NCBI GenBank assembly: GCA_018679315.1
Contig: JAHHLF010000278.1
Coordinates: 1-6,732 of the forward strand
Origin: Bacteroidia bacterium
Lineage (GTDB): Bacteria > Bacteroidota > Bacteroidia > Flavobacteriales > Flavobacteriaceae
DNA: 6,732 bases
Direction: 5' to 3'
Positions 1-6,306 of the stretch are shown here, piece by piece. The notes under the pieces were generated by a model. That model saw only the letters and a list, made by a program, of their open reading frames with translations, searched no databases and was not told the origin of the DNA. Made by a program: the position numbers and the translations under genes. Every line of letters starts with the position of its first letter. Position 1 is the first letter of the stretch.

Positions 1-2642
1 TCCAGTTGAAGATAATCCTTCATCCAGATGTACTCTGCCTTGTCGAAACTTCCGCCAGAGAAATAAATAGGCCTTTTCCAATCGTTATTAGCGAGTATGT
101 CGAGCATCATGATCCTGTTCTTTGGCAGTGCAGATTGAGGCAGATCAATATCAATGTAATCTACGATCTGGTCTGCATCTTTAAGTTTTACCAATCCGCT
201 TTTTAGCACATTTTCTTTATTAACAGGAACCCGGATCTTATTGGTGGGGTAATAGACGATATCTAACGTGCTTTCCGGTAAGTCACTAATATCAATATCC
301 TGTTTCCCAAGGATATATTTGAATTTAGTTTGGGGATTGTCACTCTGTATCCAGTTCATGAAATCCTTAATATCCCATCGTTTATCAGTAATACCCTGGT
401 AATAGATGACATCCCTATTTCCATACCTGTAGAGTTCATGAGTGAGTTGTGAGGGTATGGGATCACTCTTGTATGCTTTACGCTTCATTTGATCTACATA
501 CCAATCTGTGGCAAATAGGCTTGTACATATAATGCGCACATCTGTTCGGAAATCCTCAATTTCCTGCACATACCAAAGCGGGAATGTATCATTATCACCA
601 ATCGTGAACAGCATGGCCCCGGCATCTTCCTGACATGAGGACAGGTATGCTTTCGCAGTGGCCTCGGCCGTGTAGCGGTTAGATCGGTCGTGATCATCCC
701 AGTTTTGCGCAGCTAGGACTAAAGGAACGGCCAGGAGTGAAACAAGGATGACTGCTGGCGCTAAGATCTTGGGTTTGATCCATCGTTGAAATTCATCGAA
801 TAAGCCATAAACGCCCATCCCTATCCATAGGGCAAATATGTAAAAGGATCCAACCAGGGAATAATCCCTTTCCCGGGGTTGAAAGATCCCCGGATTGGTA
901 TAAAATTGAATGGCCAGACCTGTGAAGAGGAAGAAAACGAGCAATACCCAAAATTGCTTTGGGTTACGGGTAACCTGAAATACCAATCCGATGATACCCA
1001 GGATAAGGGGTAAAAAGAAATATGTATTTCTCCCTTTATTATCCAGAACATCTGAAGGCAGATTATCCTGAGTGCCTAGTCGAAGACTGTCAATGAAACC
1101 TATCCCGCTAAGCCATTCGCCATTCCCGTCGTAACGTCCTTGCACATCATTGCTCTTTCCAACGAAATTCCACATAAAATAGCGCCAGTACATATAGCCG
1201 AATTGAAATTGCCACATGTACTTGATGTTCTGCCATATGCTAGGTGGCTGTACTTCTATATAATCACTGAACTGACGCAGGAATGAGATATATTGCTCTT
1301 CATCGATCTCGCCATTGGCATAACCGGTTTTAATCTGGTTGACAGCTTGTCTCAGTTCTTCATTAGATGAAGTGACCCTGAATTCAAGGGCTCCAAAATA
1401 CCGCATATAGTTCTCTGCATTCTGGTCGCTCCACATACGCGGTAGAAAGCCGCGATGATCTTTATTAGGACCCTGCATGGCGTCCTTGTATTTGTTGACA
1501 ATTATATATTTTCCTAAGGCTTTGTCCTGTTCATACTTGGGCTTGTCGTCTATGTCCTCTCCTGCCGGGGCAAAAGCATCAGAATAGTAATTACCGTATA
1601 CGGGACTATCTACACCGGGATATTGCTCTCTGTTGTAATAGGCCAGTAGCGAACGTGCATCCGATGGGTTATTTTCATTGACTACTACATTGGCATTAGC
1701 CCGGATAGGAAGCATTAGCCAGGAAGAGAACCCGAGGATCAAGAACATACCGCAGAGAACAAGAGTATTGGCCATTTTAAAGTTATTCCTTCGCGTATAG
1801 CGAAGACCGTAGTAAAATGCCGCGGCCATTAGCAATCCCATTATTAGGGTTCCCGAATTAAATGGGAGCCCTAAACTGTTTACAAAAAAGACCTCACTCC
1901 ACCCAAATAGTTTTAGCACATAGGTAAGTGAAAACTTGTAGACCAGGATCAGGACACCTATCACAACTAGATTTGCGATCAAAAAGTTTTTGACCGTTGT
2001 TGTTTTATAACGCTTGAAATAATACAGGAGTCCGATAGAAGGAATAGCCAGGAATCCCATAAACTGGACCCCGAACGTGAGTCCGATCAAATAGGCTATC
2101 AATACCAGGTATTTATGACCTCTCGGTTCGTCAATATGATCGACCCATTTTAACCCTAGCCAAAGGAGGAGTGCCATGATCAAACTAGCCATTGCATAGA
2201 CTTCAGTTTCCACTGCATTAAACCAAAAACTATCCGTAAACGTAAAAGCTAATGAACCAACAAGCCCACTTCCGAGAATGGCAATTGCCTGATTCTCTGT
2301 CAAAAGTTCTTTCCCGCTTTGCACCAACTTGCGCAGAAGATTGGTGATAGTCCAGAACATGAACAAAATGGTAAATGCACTGGAGACACCTGAAACATAG
2401 TTGACCATCTTAGCGATATTGTCTGCATCCATTGCAAACATTGAGAAGAAGGCACCGATCATTTGCAGTAGGGGAGCGCCGGGGGGATGTGCTACCTGCA
2501 GCTTGGCCGAGGTGGTGATGTATTCACCCGCATCCCAGAAGCTACCGGTGGGTTCTACAGTAATGCCGTAGACGATCAGGGCTATAAAAAAAACAACCCA
2601 TCCTAAGAGGGTGTCCCATTTCAAAAAATTCTTTGAAAACAT
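1..2642 (-). CDS. DUF2723 / GT117 family (TMEM260-like) membrane glycosyltransferase, partial (C-terminus off the left edge)
   Basis: The frame is open without a stop from ATG at 2640-2642 to the left edge, giving 880 codons; family members are usually about 1,000-1,100 residues, so roughly the last 150-250 are missing. Seen: a first membrane segment at about residues 11-29, then WDAGEY (36-41) and HPPGAP (52-57), the signature loop of the family; FTDSFWFNAVETEVYAM at 135-151 with acidic residues D137, E145 and E147; further membrane segments up to about residue 312; a soluble stretch at about 315-538; four more segments at about 541-650; and DNDTFPLWY at 683-691 in a soluble C-terminal part. 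Known: PF11028/GT117 includes human TMEM260, a protein O-mannosyltransferase, and has a GT-C-like architecture with acidic residues in the first external loop. Inferred: it transfers a lipid-linked sugar to an exported protein or glycan on the periplasmic side; the substrate is unknown. The start is secure because an in-frame stop lies about 35 bases upstream with no ATG between. No clear Shine-Dalgarno or -7 box is visible upstream. Confidence 0.93.
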   Translation of the reverse strand, partial: MFSKNFLKWDTLLGWVVFFIALIVYGITVEPTGSFWDAGEYITTSAKLQVAHPPGAPLLQMIGAFFSMFAMDADNIAKMVNYVSGVSSAFTILFMFWTITNLLRKLVQSGKELLTENQAIAILGSGLVGSLAFTFTDSFWFNAVETEVYAMASLIMALLLWLGLKWVDHIDEPRGHKYLVLIAYLIGLTFGVQFMGFLAIPSIGLLYYFKRYKTTTVKNFLIANLVVIGVLILVYKFSLTYVLKLFGWSEVFFVNSLGLPFNSGTLIMGLLMAAAFYYGLRYTRRNNFKMANTLVLCGMFLILGFSSWLMLPIRANANVVVNENNPSDARSLLAYYNREQYPGVDSPVYGNYYSDAFAPAGEDIDDKPKYEQDKALGKYIIVNKYKDAMQGPNKDHRGFLPRMWSDQNAENYMRYFGALEFRVTSSNEELRQAVNQIKTGYANGEIDEEQYISFLRQFSDYIEVQPPSIWQNIKYMWQFQFGYMYWRYFMWNFVGKSNDVQGRYDGNGEWLSGIGFIDSLRLGTQDNLPSDVLDNKGRNTYFFLPLILGIIGLVFQVTRNPKQFWVLLVFFLFTGLAIQFYTNPGIFQPRERDYSLVGSFYIFALWIGMGVYGLFDEFQRWIKPKILAPAVILVSLLAVPLVLAAQNWDDHDRSNRYTAEATAKAYLSSCQEDAGAMLFTIGDNDTFPLWYVQEIEDFRTDVRIICTSLFATDWYVDQMKRKAYKSDPIPSQLTHELYRYGNRDVIYYQGITDKRWDIKDFMNWIQSDNPQTKFKYILGKQDIDISDLPESTLDIVYYPTNKIRVPVNKENVLKSGLVKLKDADQIVDYIDIDLPQSALPKNRIMMLDILANNDWKRPIYFSGGSFDKAEYIWMKDYLQL

Positions 2643-2761
2643 AGGTTGACAGAATTTCAGGTCGTCGCGAAATTACTAATTATATCCCGGACGCCTTCCT
2701 ACTTTTTATAAACCTTTAACAGCCGAAACAGGTGATGAAATAAGGTATCGTATAATAATGT

Positions 2762-2791
2762 TTGACCAACCAAAGATTTGTTTTAAATTTG
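2762..2791 (+). promoter_or_regulatory. Bacteroidota-type promoter of the tRNA-Gln gene
   Basis: TTG at 2762-2764 (within TTTGACC) and TAAATTTG at 2784-2791 are 19 bases apart. This matches the phylum's housekeeping sigma consensus, TTG near -33 and TAnnTTTG near -7. Transcription would start about 5-8 bases after the box, around 2796-2799, leaving a short 5' leader of about 11-14 bases before the mature tRNA end at 2810. No other gene on this strand lies nearby. Confidence 0.75.
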
Positions 2792-2809
2792 CACGCTCGA
2801 TTAAAGCAC

Positions 2810-2881
2810 TGGCCTATGGTGTAATTGGCAACACAGCTGGTTTTGGTCCAGTCGTTCTAGGTTCGAGTCCTAGTAGGCCAA
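2810..2881 (+). tRNA. tRNA-Gln, anticodon TTG
   Basis: All four arms fold. The acceptor stem TGGCCTA (2810-2816) pairs perfectly with TAGGCCA (2874-2880). The D stem is GTGT (2819-2822) with ACAC (2831-2834) and contains the GG of the D loop. The anticodon stem GCTGG/CCAGT (2836-2840/2848-2852) has one G-T pair and closes a seven-base loop TTTTGGT whose anticodon TTG at 2843-2845 reads CAA and, by wobble, CAG. The T stem CTAGG/CCTAG (2857-2861/2869-2873) closes the loop TTCGAGT. The weak U1-A72 pair is typical of tRNA-Gln. The discriminator base is A (2881) and the next bases are CA, so the CCA end is not encoded and must be added enzymatically. The gene stands alone between its own promoter and terminator. 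Confidence 0.97.
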
Positions 2882-2882
2882 C

Positions 2883-2918
2883 AAAAAAACCCCCGGTAGT
2901 TTGACTTCCGGGGTTTTT
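2883..2918. terminator. Bidirectional intrinsic terminator between tRNA-Gln and the antiporter gene
   Basis: CCCCGG (2891-2896) pairs with CCGGGG (2908-2913), six GC pairs, around an 11-base loop that can itself form AGT/ACT. The stem is flanked by seven A (2883-2889) and five T (2914-2918), which extend the pairing after one C2890/T2914 mismatch or bulge. Read on the plus strand it has a U run for the tRNA transcript. Read on the minus strand the A run becomes a seven-U run for the antiporter transcript, whose stop codon is about 75 bases upstream on that strand. The bases between it and that stop hold only an AT-rich spacer with a 7-base tandem repeat. Confidence 0.88.
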
Positions 2919-2993
2919 AATTACCAAATTCCAAATTCCATCGTTTTTTTTGAATCATAAGCTGACTAAAGCCCGAAGAATGCGGCGATTTTT

Positions 2994-4313
2994 TTAAGCC
3001 CATTGGGGTCCTTCGTCTTCCGGCGGAGATTTATCTGATGTTTCTTCAGCTTGTTTCTCTTCTTCAATGGCTTCGTAGGCCTCATTCGGTGCATGAGATT
3101 CTTCATCCAATTGTTCAGGCGTGGAACTCATTTTCCTTTTGTCCTTGATCATAGCCCAAGTCATGATCAGGCTTGTACCGATAATAATGAATAACAAAAT
3201 TCCCGGCTCAAATTCGGCAAGCTGTGCCTCAGGAGGTATCGCATAAAAAAGAAGTACTGTGATCAATCCGCGCGGTGCTACAAAAAGCTGGGGGAAAATA
3301 TCCTTGCCCAAAAACGTTCGCAGCAAAACGAATCGGATGAGGTAAATGGAGGCTAATATCAATATGCTGATCAACAAGACCCGAACGCTTAAGAGCGTTG
3401 ATAATACGATGGTGATACCAAAAACAACAAAGAAAAATGTGCGAACAACGAAAGCCGTTTCCAGGGTTATAATATGCAACTCTTTATAGATCTGTTTTGC
3501 CCGGTCTTCTTTTAAAAACTTTTTAAGTGGCCCTCCAAAAAAGAGTTTCATATTAGCAATGATCAAACCAAAAATGAGAATGATAATAAGAGAAGATAGA
3601 TGTAGTTTCTTGCCCAAGGCATAGAGCAAAAGCAAGACAGCGATCAATAAGAATTGCTTAGCCTGGGATTTTATTCCTTGAAAAATGAGAATAATGGCAT
3701 AACTGGCTACTACGGCAATGACGATTGTTAACAGAATGCTACCGGCAAATCCTGCTGCACCTGTGGCTTCGGCCGGGTTTAATTGGCCGACTAAAAAATA
3801 AAAAAGGATAATTCCGGCAATATCAGAAAAGGTGCTTTCGTATATGTGGAATTCCTTTTTTTCCTGTGACAGGCCGCCTACACTTGGAATGATAATAGCA
3901 CTCGATAATATGGATAATGGTGTGGCATACAACCAGGCTTGCGGCATAGTCATACCCGGGATCAAAGCCTGTAGGATAAGTGCAGCAACCCAAGTAGATG
4001 CGCCTAGGCCCATAAGAGCGATCGCCATGGATTTCAATAAGATCCATACTTTATCCTTTTTTAGCTCCAATTCCAACGCCGCTTCAAGCACGATCATGAT
4101 CAAGCCAACAATTCCTAAAACCTCCAGGGCTGGAAACAGGTCGGGCAACTGATCTACAAAAGCTTTTGCCACATATTGCAGAATGATACCCAATACAATT
4201 AGCATTAAGACAGCAGGAATATTGGTTTTTTTGGCAAGCCCGCTGAACCAAAATGATAGAATAAGGATTACCGAGGCTTCAATAATTAGGTTGTAAGAGG
4301 AGAATATATCCAT
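2994..4313 (-). CDS. Cation:proton antiporter (Na+/H+ exchanger family, PF00999)
   Basis: This 439-residue protein should exchange H+ for Na+ or K+ across the inner membrane for pH and ion balance. Seen: about 11-12 hydrophobic segments filling residues 8-390. The first contains the transporter-typical NIPAVLMLIVLGIIL (31-45). Other family landmarks are LEAALELEL (76-84) and ESTFSDIAG (159-167), which aligns with the ESLLNDA-type ion-site motif of CPA1 exchangers and keeps the aspartate as D164 but has serine where asparagine usually stands. E285 and R291 lie before FFFVVFG, and APRGL (346-350) carries the conserved helix arginine R348. The last 50 residues (390-439) are hydrophilic and strongly acidic, probably cytoplasmic, and lack a recognisable TrkA/RCK domain, so this is not a standard KefB/C. 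ATG at 4311-4313 is chosen because the first helix follows at once; no Shine-Dalgarno is evident. The gene is alone, divergent from rimP, and ends toward the bidirectional terminator. The ion carried cannot be read from the sequence. Confidence 0.9.
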   Translation of the reverse strand: MDIFSSYNLIIEASVILILSFWFSGLAKKTNIPAVLMLIVLGIILQYVAKAFVDQLPDLFPALEVLGIVGLIMIVLEAALELELKKDKVWILLKSMAIALMGLGASTWVAALILQALIPGMTMPQAWLYATPLSILSSAIIIPSVGGLSQEKKEFHIYESTFSDIAGIILFYFLVGQLNPAEATGAAGFAGSILLTIVIAVVASYAIILIFQGIKSQAKQFLLIAVLLLLYALGKKLHLSSLIIILIFGLIIANMKLFFGGPLKKFLKEDRAKQIYKELHIITLETAFVVRTFFFVVFGITIVLSTLLSVRVLLISILILASIYLIRFVLLRTFLGKDIFPQLFVAPRGLITVLLFYAIPPEAQLAEFEPGILLFIIIGTSLIMTWAMIKDKRKMSSTPEQLDEESHAPNEAYEAIEEEKQAEETSDKSPPEDEGPQWA

Positions 4314-4428
4314 CGAGGATGATTATAGGGTTCAATATTTTAAAAGTACTATTATTCTCTCATACTGTCTGCTTAAGTAATAAACAATACAGGCTCCATC
4401 TAACATAACCCAATTCAATGAAATGTTG

Positions 4429-4436
4429 TATATTTG
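4429..4436 (+). promoter_or_regulatory. -7 box of the rimP-nusA-infB promoter
   Basis: TATATTTG is an exact match to the Bacteroidota -7 element TAnnTTTG and is followed by CA. It lies 120 bases upstream of the rimP ATG, so transcription should start near 4441-4443. No TTG is found at the expected -33 spacing (about 4403-4412 reads through TAACCCAAT), so the upstream half of the promoter is poor. An activator or a tolerant promoter are both possible. Confidence 0.6.
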
Positions 4437-4466
4437 CACCACTGAACGAATATCGATTGTATTCAT

Positions 4467-4494
4467 GAGGGGACTACGGGTCCCCTCTTTTATT
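4467..4494 (+). terminator. Intrinsic terminator hairpin upstream of rimP (probable attenuator)
   Basis: GAGGGGAC (4467-4474) and GTCCCCTC (4480-4487) form a perfect 8-base-pair stem with loop TACGG, followed at once by TTTTATT (4488-4494). It is a textbook intrinsic terminator for plus-strand transcription only, because the opposite strand has no T run after the stem. No plus-strand gene exists between the tRNA terminator at 2918 and this point, and the neighbouring antiporter is transcribed away on the other strand. The only evident transcript it could stop is the rimP operon's own, about 50 bases after its start. Confidence 0.8.
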
Positions 4495-4544
4495 ACACAA
4501 ATTGCAACGAGCTTATAGGGCTTGAGTTCAGTGCCTGGCACTCA

Positions 4545-4549
4545 GAGGG
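4545..4549 (+). promoter_or_regulatory. Ribosome binding site of rimP
   Basis: GAGGG lies six bases before the ATG at 4556, a workable Shine-Dalgarno match that the other genes here mostly lack. It is complementary to CCCTC (4483-4487), the 3' arm of the upstream terminator hairpin, so the two could compete for pairing. Confidence 0.5.
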
Positions 4550-4555
4550 ATATCG

Positions 4556-5020
4556 ATGGAACTTAAAGAGCGGGTTTTTTCACTACTGCAAGAAATCTTA
4601 GAGGAGCACGAAACTCTATTTTTGATCGATTTATCAGTCACTCCTGATCAGCGAATTAAGATAGTGATCGATGGTGATTCAGGGGTGAACTTGAAAGATT
4701 GTGTTCTTGTCAGCCGATCCATTGAGCAAACCCTCAGCGAGGACGATCTTGATTTTGCATTGGAGGTAACTTCAGCAGGAGCTACAACTCCCCTGGTCTT
4801 GGCCCGGCAGTATGCAAAACATATTGGAAGAAAACTCGAAGTACGGACCGAAGAAGGAAAATTCGAAGGTACGCTAACTCACTGCGATGAGAATCAGATC
4901 ACGGTGGAGTGGAAATCGAGAGAGCCTAAGCTGGTGGGAAAAGGAAAAGTGACCGTATTAAACAAGCGGGACTTTCTGTTAAAAGATATTGAAGAAGCTA
5001 AAGTGAAACTAAAATTTTAA
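4556..5020 (+). CDS. rimP: Ribosome maturation factor RimP
   Basis: RimP binds the free 30S subunit and helps its late assembly in the cytoplasm. The 154-residue length fits the family. The N-terminal alpha/beta domain (about 1-80) shows the RIKIVIDGDSGVNLKDCVLVSR core (33-54) and LEVTSAG (69-75) followed by TTPL. This is the LEVSSPG-drPL motif of RimP with alanine for proline, a form I associate with flavobacteria. The C-terminal SH3-like domain (about 86-154) starts at KHIGRKLEV and ends with a DIEEAKVKL helix-like tail. Start: ATG 4556 follows a GAGGG site and there is no better upstream start. It is the first gene of the operon, with 11 bases to nusA, so the two are almost certainly co-transcribed. 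Expression is likely controlled by the TATATTTG promoter and the leader terminator. Confidence 0.96.
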   Translation: MELKERVFSLLQEILEEHETLFLIDLSVTPDQRIKIVIDGDSGVNLKDCVLVSRSIEQTLSEDDLDFALEVTSAGATTPLVLARQYAKHIGRKLEVRTEEGKFEGTLTHCDENQITVEWKSREPKLVGKGKVTVLNKRDFLLKDIEEAKVKLKF

Positions 5021-5031
5021 AAGCGATTTAA

Positions 5032-6264
5032 ATGGAAAATATTGCGCTGATAGAATCCTTTTCGGAATTCAAAGATGACAAGTTCATTGATCGTGTGACC
5101 CTTATGGCCATTTTGGAAGATGTCTTCCGAAACGCTTTGAAGAAGAAATTTGGTTCTGATGAGAATTTTGACATTATCATAAATCCTGATAAAGGGGATT
5201 TAGAAATATGGAGAAACAGGATCGTTGTTGAGGACGGGAACGTGGAAGAACCCAATGAGCAGATCTCGCTTACTGAAGCTCGTAAGATTGAACCTGACTT
5301 TGAAGTTGGGGAAGATGTATCGGAAGAAGTAAAGTTGATCGACCTTGGACGAAGAGCGATATTGGCCCTGCGCCAAAACCTGATCTCAAAGATCCATGAG
5401 CACGATAATACAACAATATATAAGCAGTTTAAGGACCTCGAAGGGGAGATTTATACAGCTGAGGTACACCATATAAGGCATAAGGCTATTATCTTATTAG
5501 ATGACGAAGGAAACGAGATCATTATGCCTAAAGAAAAGCAAATACCATCTGATTTCTTCCGTAAAGGAGACAATGTGCGAGGGATCATTGAGAGTGTCGA
5601 ATTGAAGGGAAACAAACCGATGATCTTAATGTCAAGGACATCGCCCACCTTCCTGGAACAATTATTTCACCAGGAGATCCCTGAAGTTTTTGATGGCTTG
5701 ATCAGTATTAAAAAGGCCGTGCGGATTCCAGGAGAAAAAGCTAAGGTAGCCGTTGACTCTTATGATGATAGAATAGACCCTGTAGGCGCATGTGTGGGGA
5801 TGAAAGGATCTCGTATTCATGGTATAGTTCGTGAACTGGGCAATGAGAATATTGATGTGATCAATTGGACAAATAATCCGCAATTGATGGTAACACGTGC
5901 CTTGAGCCCGGCCAAAGTATCATCTGTCAAACTGAATGACGAGAATATGACAGCTCAGGTATACCTGAAACCAGAAGAAGTTTCTAAGGCCATTGGACGC
6001 GGCGGGCATAATATCAGGTTAGCCGGACAATTAACAGGCTATGAAATAGATGTATTCCGTGAAGGCGTCGAGGAAGATGTGGAACTGACAGAATTCTCCG
6101 ATGAAATAGATGCATGGATCATAGAAGAATTTAAAAAGATAGGCTTAGACACGGCAAGAAGTGTGCTGGAACAAGAGCCTGGGGATTTAATTAAAAGAAC
6201 CGATCTGGAGGAAGAAACCGTATCTGATGTTATACGGATCCTCAAAGAAGAGTTTGAAGATTAA
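5032..6264 (+). CDS. nusA: Transcription termination/antitermination factor NusA
   Basis: NusA binds RNA polymerase and nascent RNA and tunes pausing, intrinsic and Rho-dependent termination, and antitermination. The 410-residue protein has the usual order: an N-terminal polymerase-binding domain (about 1-125, ending LGRRAILALRQNL), an S1 RNA-binding domain (about 135-202, ending MILMSRT), then PTFLEQLFHQEIPEVFDG leading into KH1 (about 230-300, with DPVGACVGMKGSRI at 249-262 carrying the GMKG loop) and KH2 (about 302-345, with GRGG at 322-325). The C-terminal 60 residues (about 350-410) are acidic and helical, resembling one helix-hairpin-helix-like unit. The protein lacks the two long acidic repeats that make E. 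coli NusA about 495 residues, and this short form is normal outside the gamma-proteobacteria. It starts 11 bases after rimP. A terminator in its own operon leader makes autoregulation plausible. Confidence 0.97.
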   Translation: MENIALIESFSEFKDDKFIDRVTLMAILEDVFRNALKKKFGSDENFDIIINPDKGDLEIWRNRIVVEDGNVEEPNEQISLTEARKIEPDFEVGEDVSEEVKLIDLGRRAILALRQNLISKIHEHDNTTIYKQFKDLEGEIYTAEVHHIRHKAIILLDDEGNEIIMPKEKQIPSDFFRKGDNVRGIIESVELKGNKPMILMSRTSPTFLEQLFHQEIPEVFDGLISIKKAVRIPGEKAKVAVDSYDDRIDPVGACVGMKGSRIHGIVRELGNENIDVINWTNNPQLMVTRALSPAKVSSVKLNDENMTAQVYLKPEEVSKAIGRGGHNIRLAGQLTGYEIDVFREGVEEDVELTEFSDEIDAWIIEEFKKIGLDTARSVLEQEPGDLIKRTDLEEETVSDVIRILKEEFED

Positions 6265-6306
6265 ATTCTATATTAGCGCATCCTTAAATAGAAGGTAAAT
6301 AATTAT

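Larger units (their letters stand above)
4441..4555 (+). promoter_or_regulatory. Putative regulatory 5' leader of the rimP-nusA-infB transcript
   Basis: About 115 bases separate the inferred transcription start from the rimP ATG. The stretch contains a perfect intrinsic terminator (annotated separately), a short possible reading frame that begins just before the hairpin, a small hairpin AGTGC/GCACT (4530-4534/4538-4542), and a 5' segment ACTGAAC (4441-4447) exactly complementary to GTTCAGT (4526-4532). The last two use overlapping bases (4530-4532), so they cannot form together. What is seen is pairing potential; a switching function is inferred from the arrangement and from NusA being encoded downstream. 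Confidence 0.5.

Noticed and set aside
494..697. Short minus-strand frames inside the DUF2723 gene (also 821-1051) and a plus-strand frame at 6-206
   Set aside because: They lie within a continuous 880-codon frame with clear family motifs and are shadows of it.
2643..2760. A minus-strand promoter for the DUF2723 gene
   Set aside because: The best match to the reversed -7 box is CGAAATTA at 2668-2675, which breaks the consensus and lacks a -33 TTG at the right distance.
2924..2940. Tandem repeat CCAAATT x2 followed by CCA next to the tRNA terminator, considered as an attachment site or repeat element
   Set aside because: It is only about 2.4 copies of a 7-base unit in an AT-rich spacer; no copy of the tRNA 3' end and no integrase gene is present.
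3832..4152. A 106-codon plus-strand frame opposite the antiporter
   Set aside because: It is antisense to a well-supported membrane protein, and its composition is what a reversed hydrophobic gene yields.
4332..4541. A 69-codon open frame on the minus strand within the antiporter-rimP intergenic region
   Set aside because: It overlaps the rimP promoter element and terminator hairpin, has no ribosome site, and its translation resembles no family I know; it is most likely chance.
4450..4557. Repeat of ATATCGAT at 4450-4457 and 4550-4557, the second touching the rimP start codon
   Set aside because: ATCGAT is a self-complementary palindrome and an 8-base repeat in AT-rich sequence is weak; pairing of the copies would need a pseudoknot with the other leader pairing.
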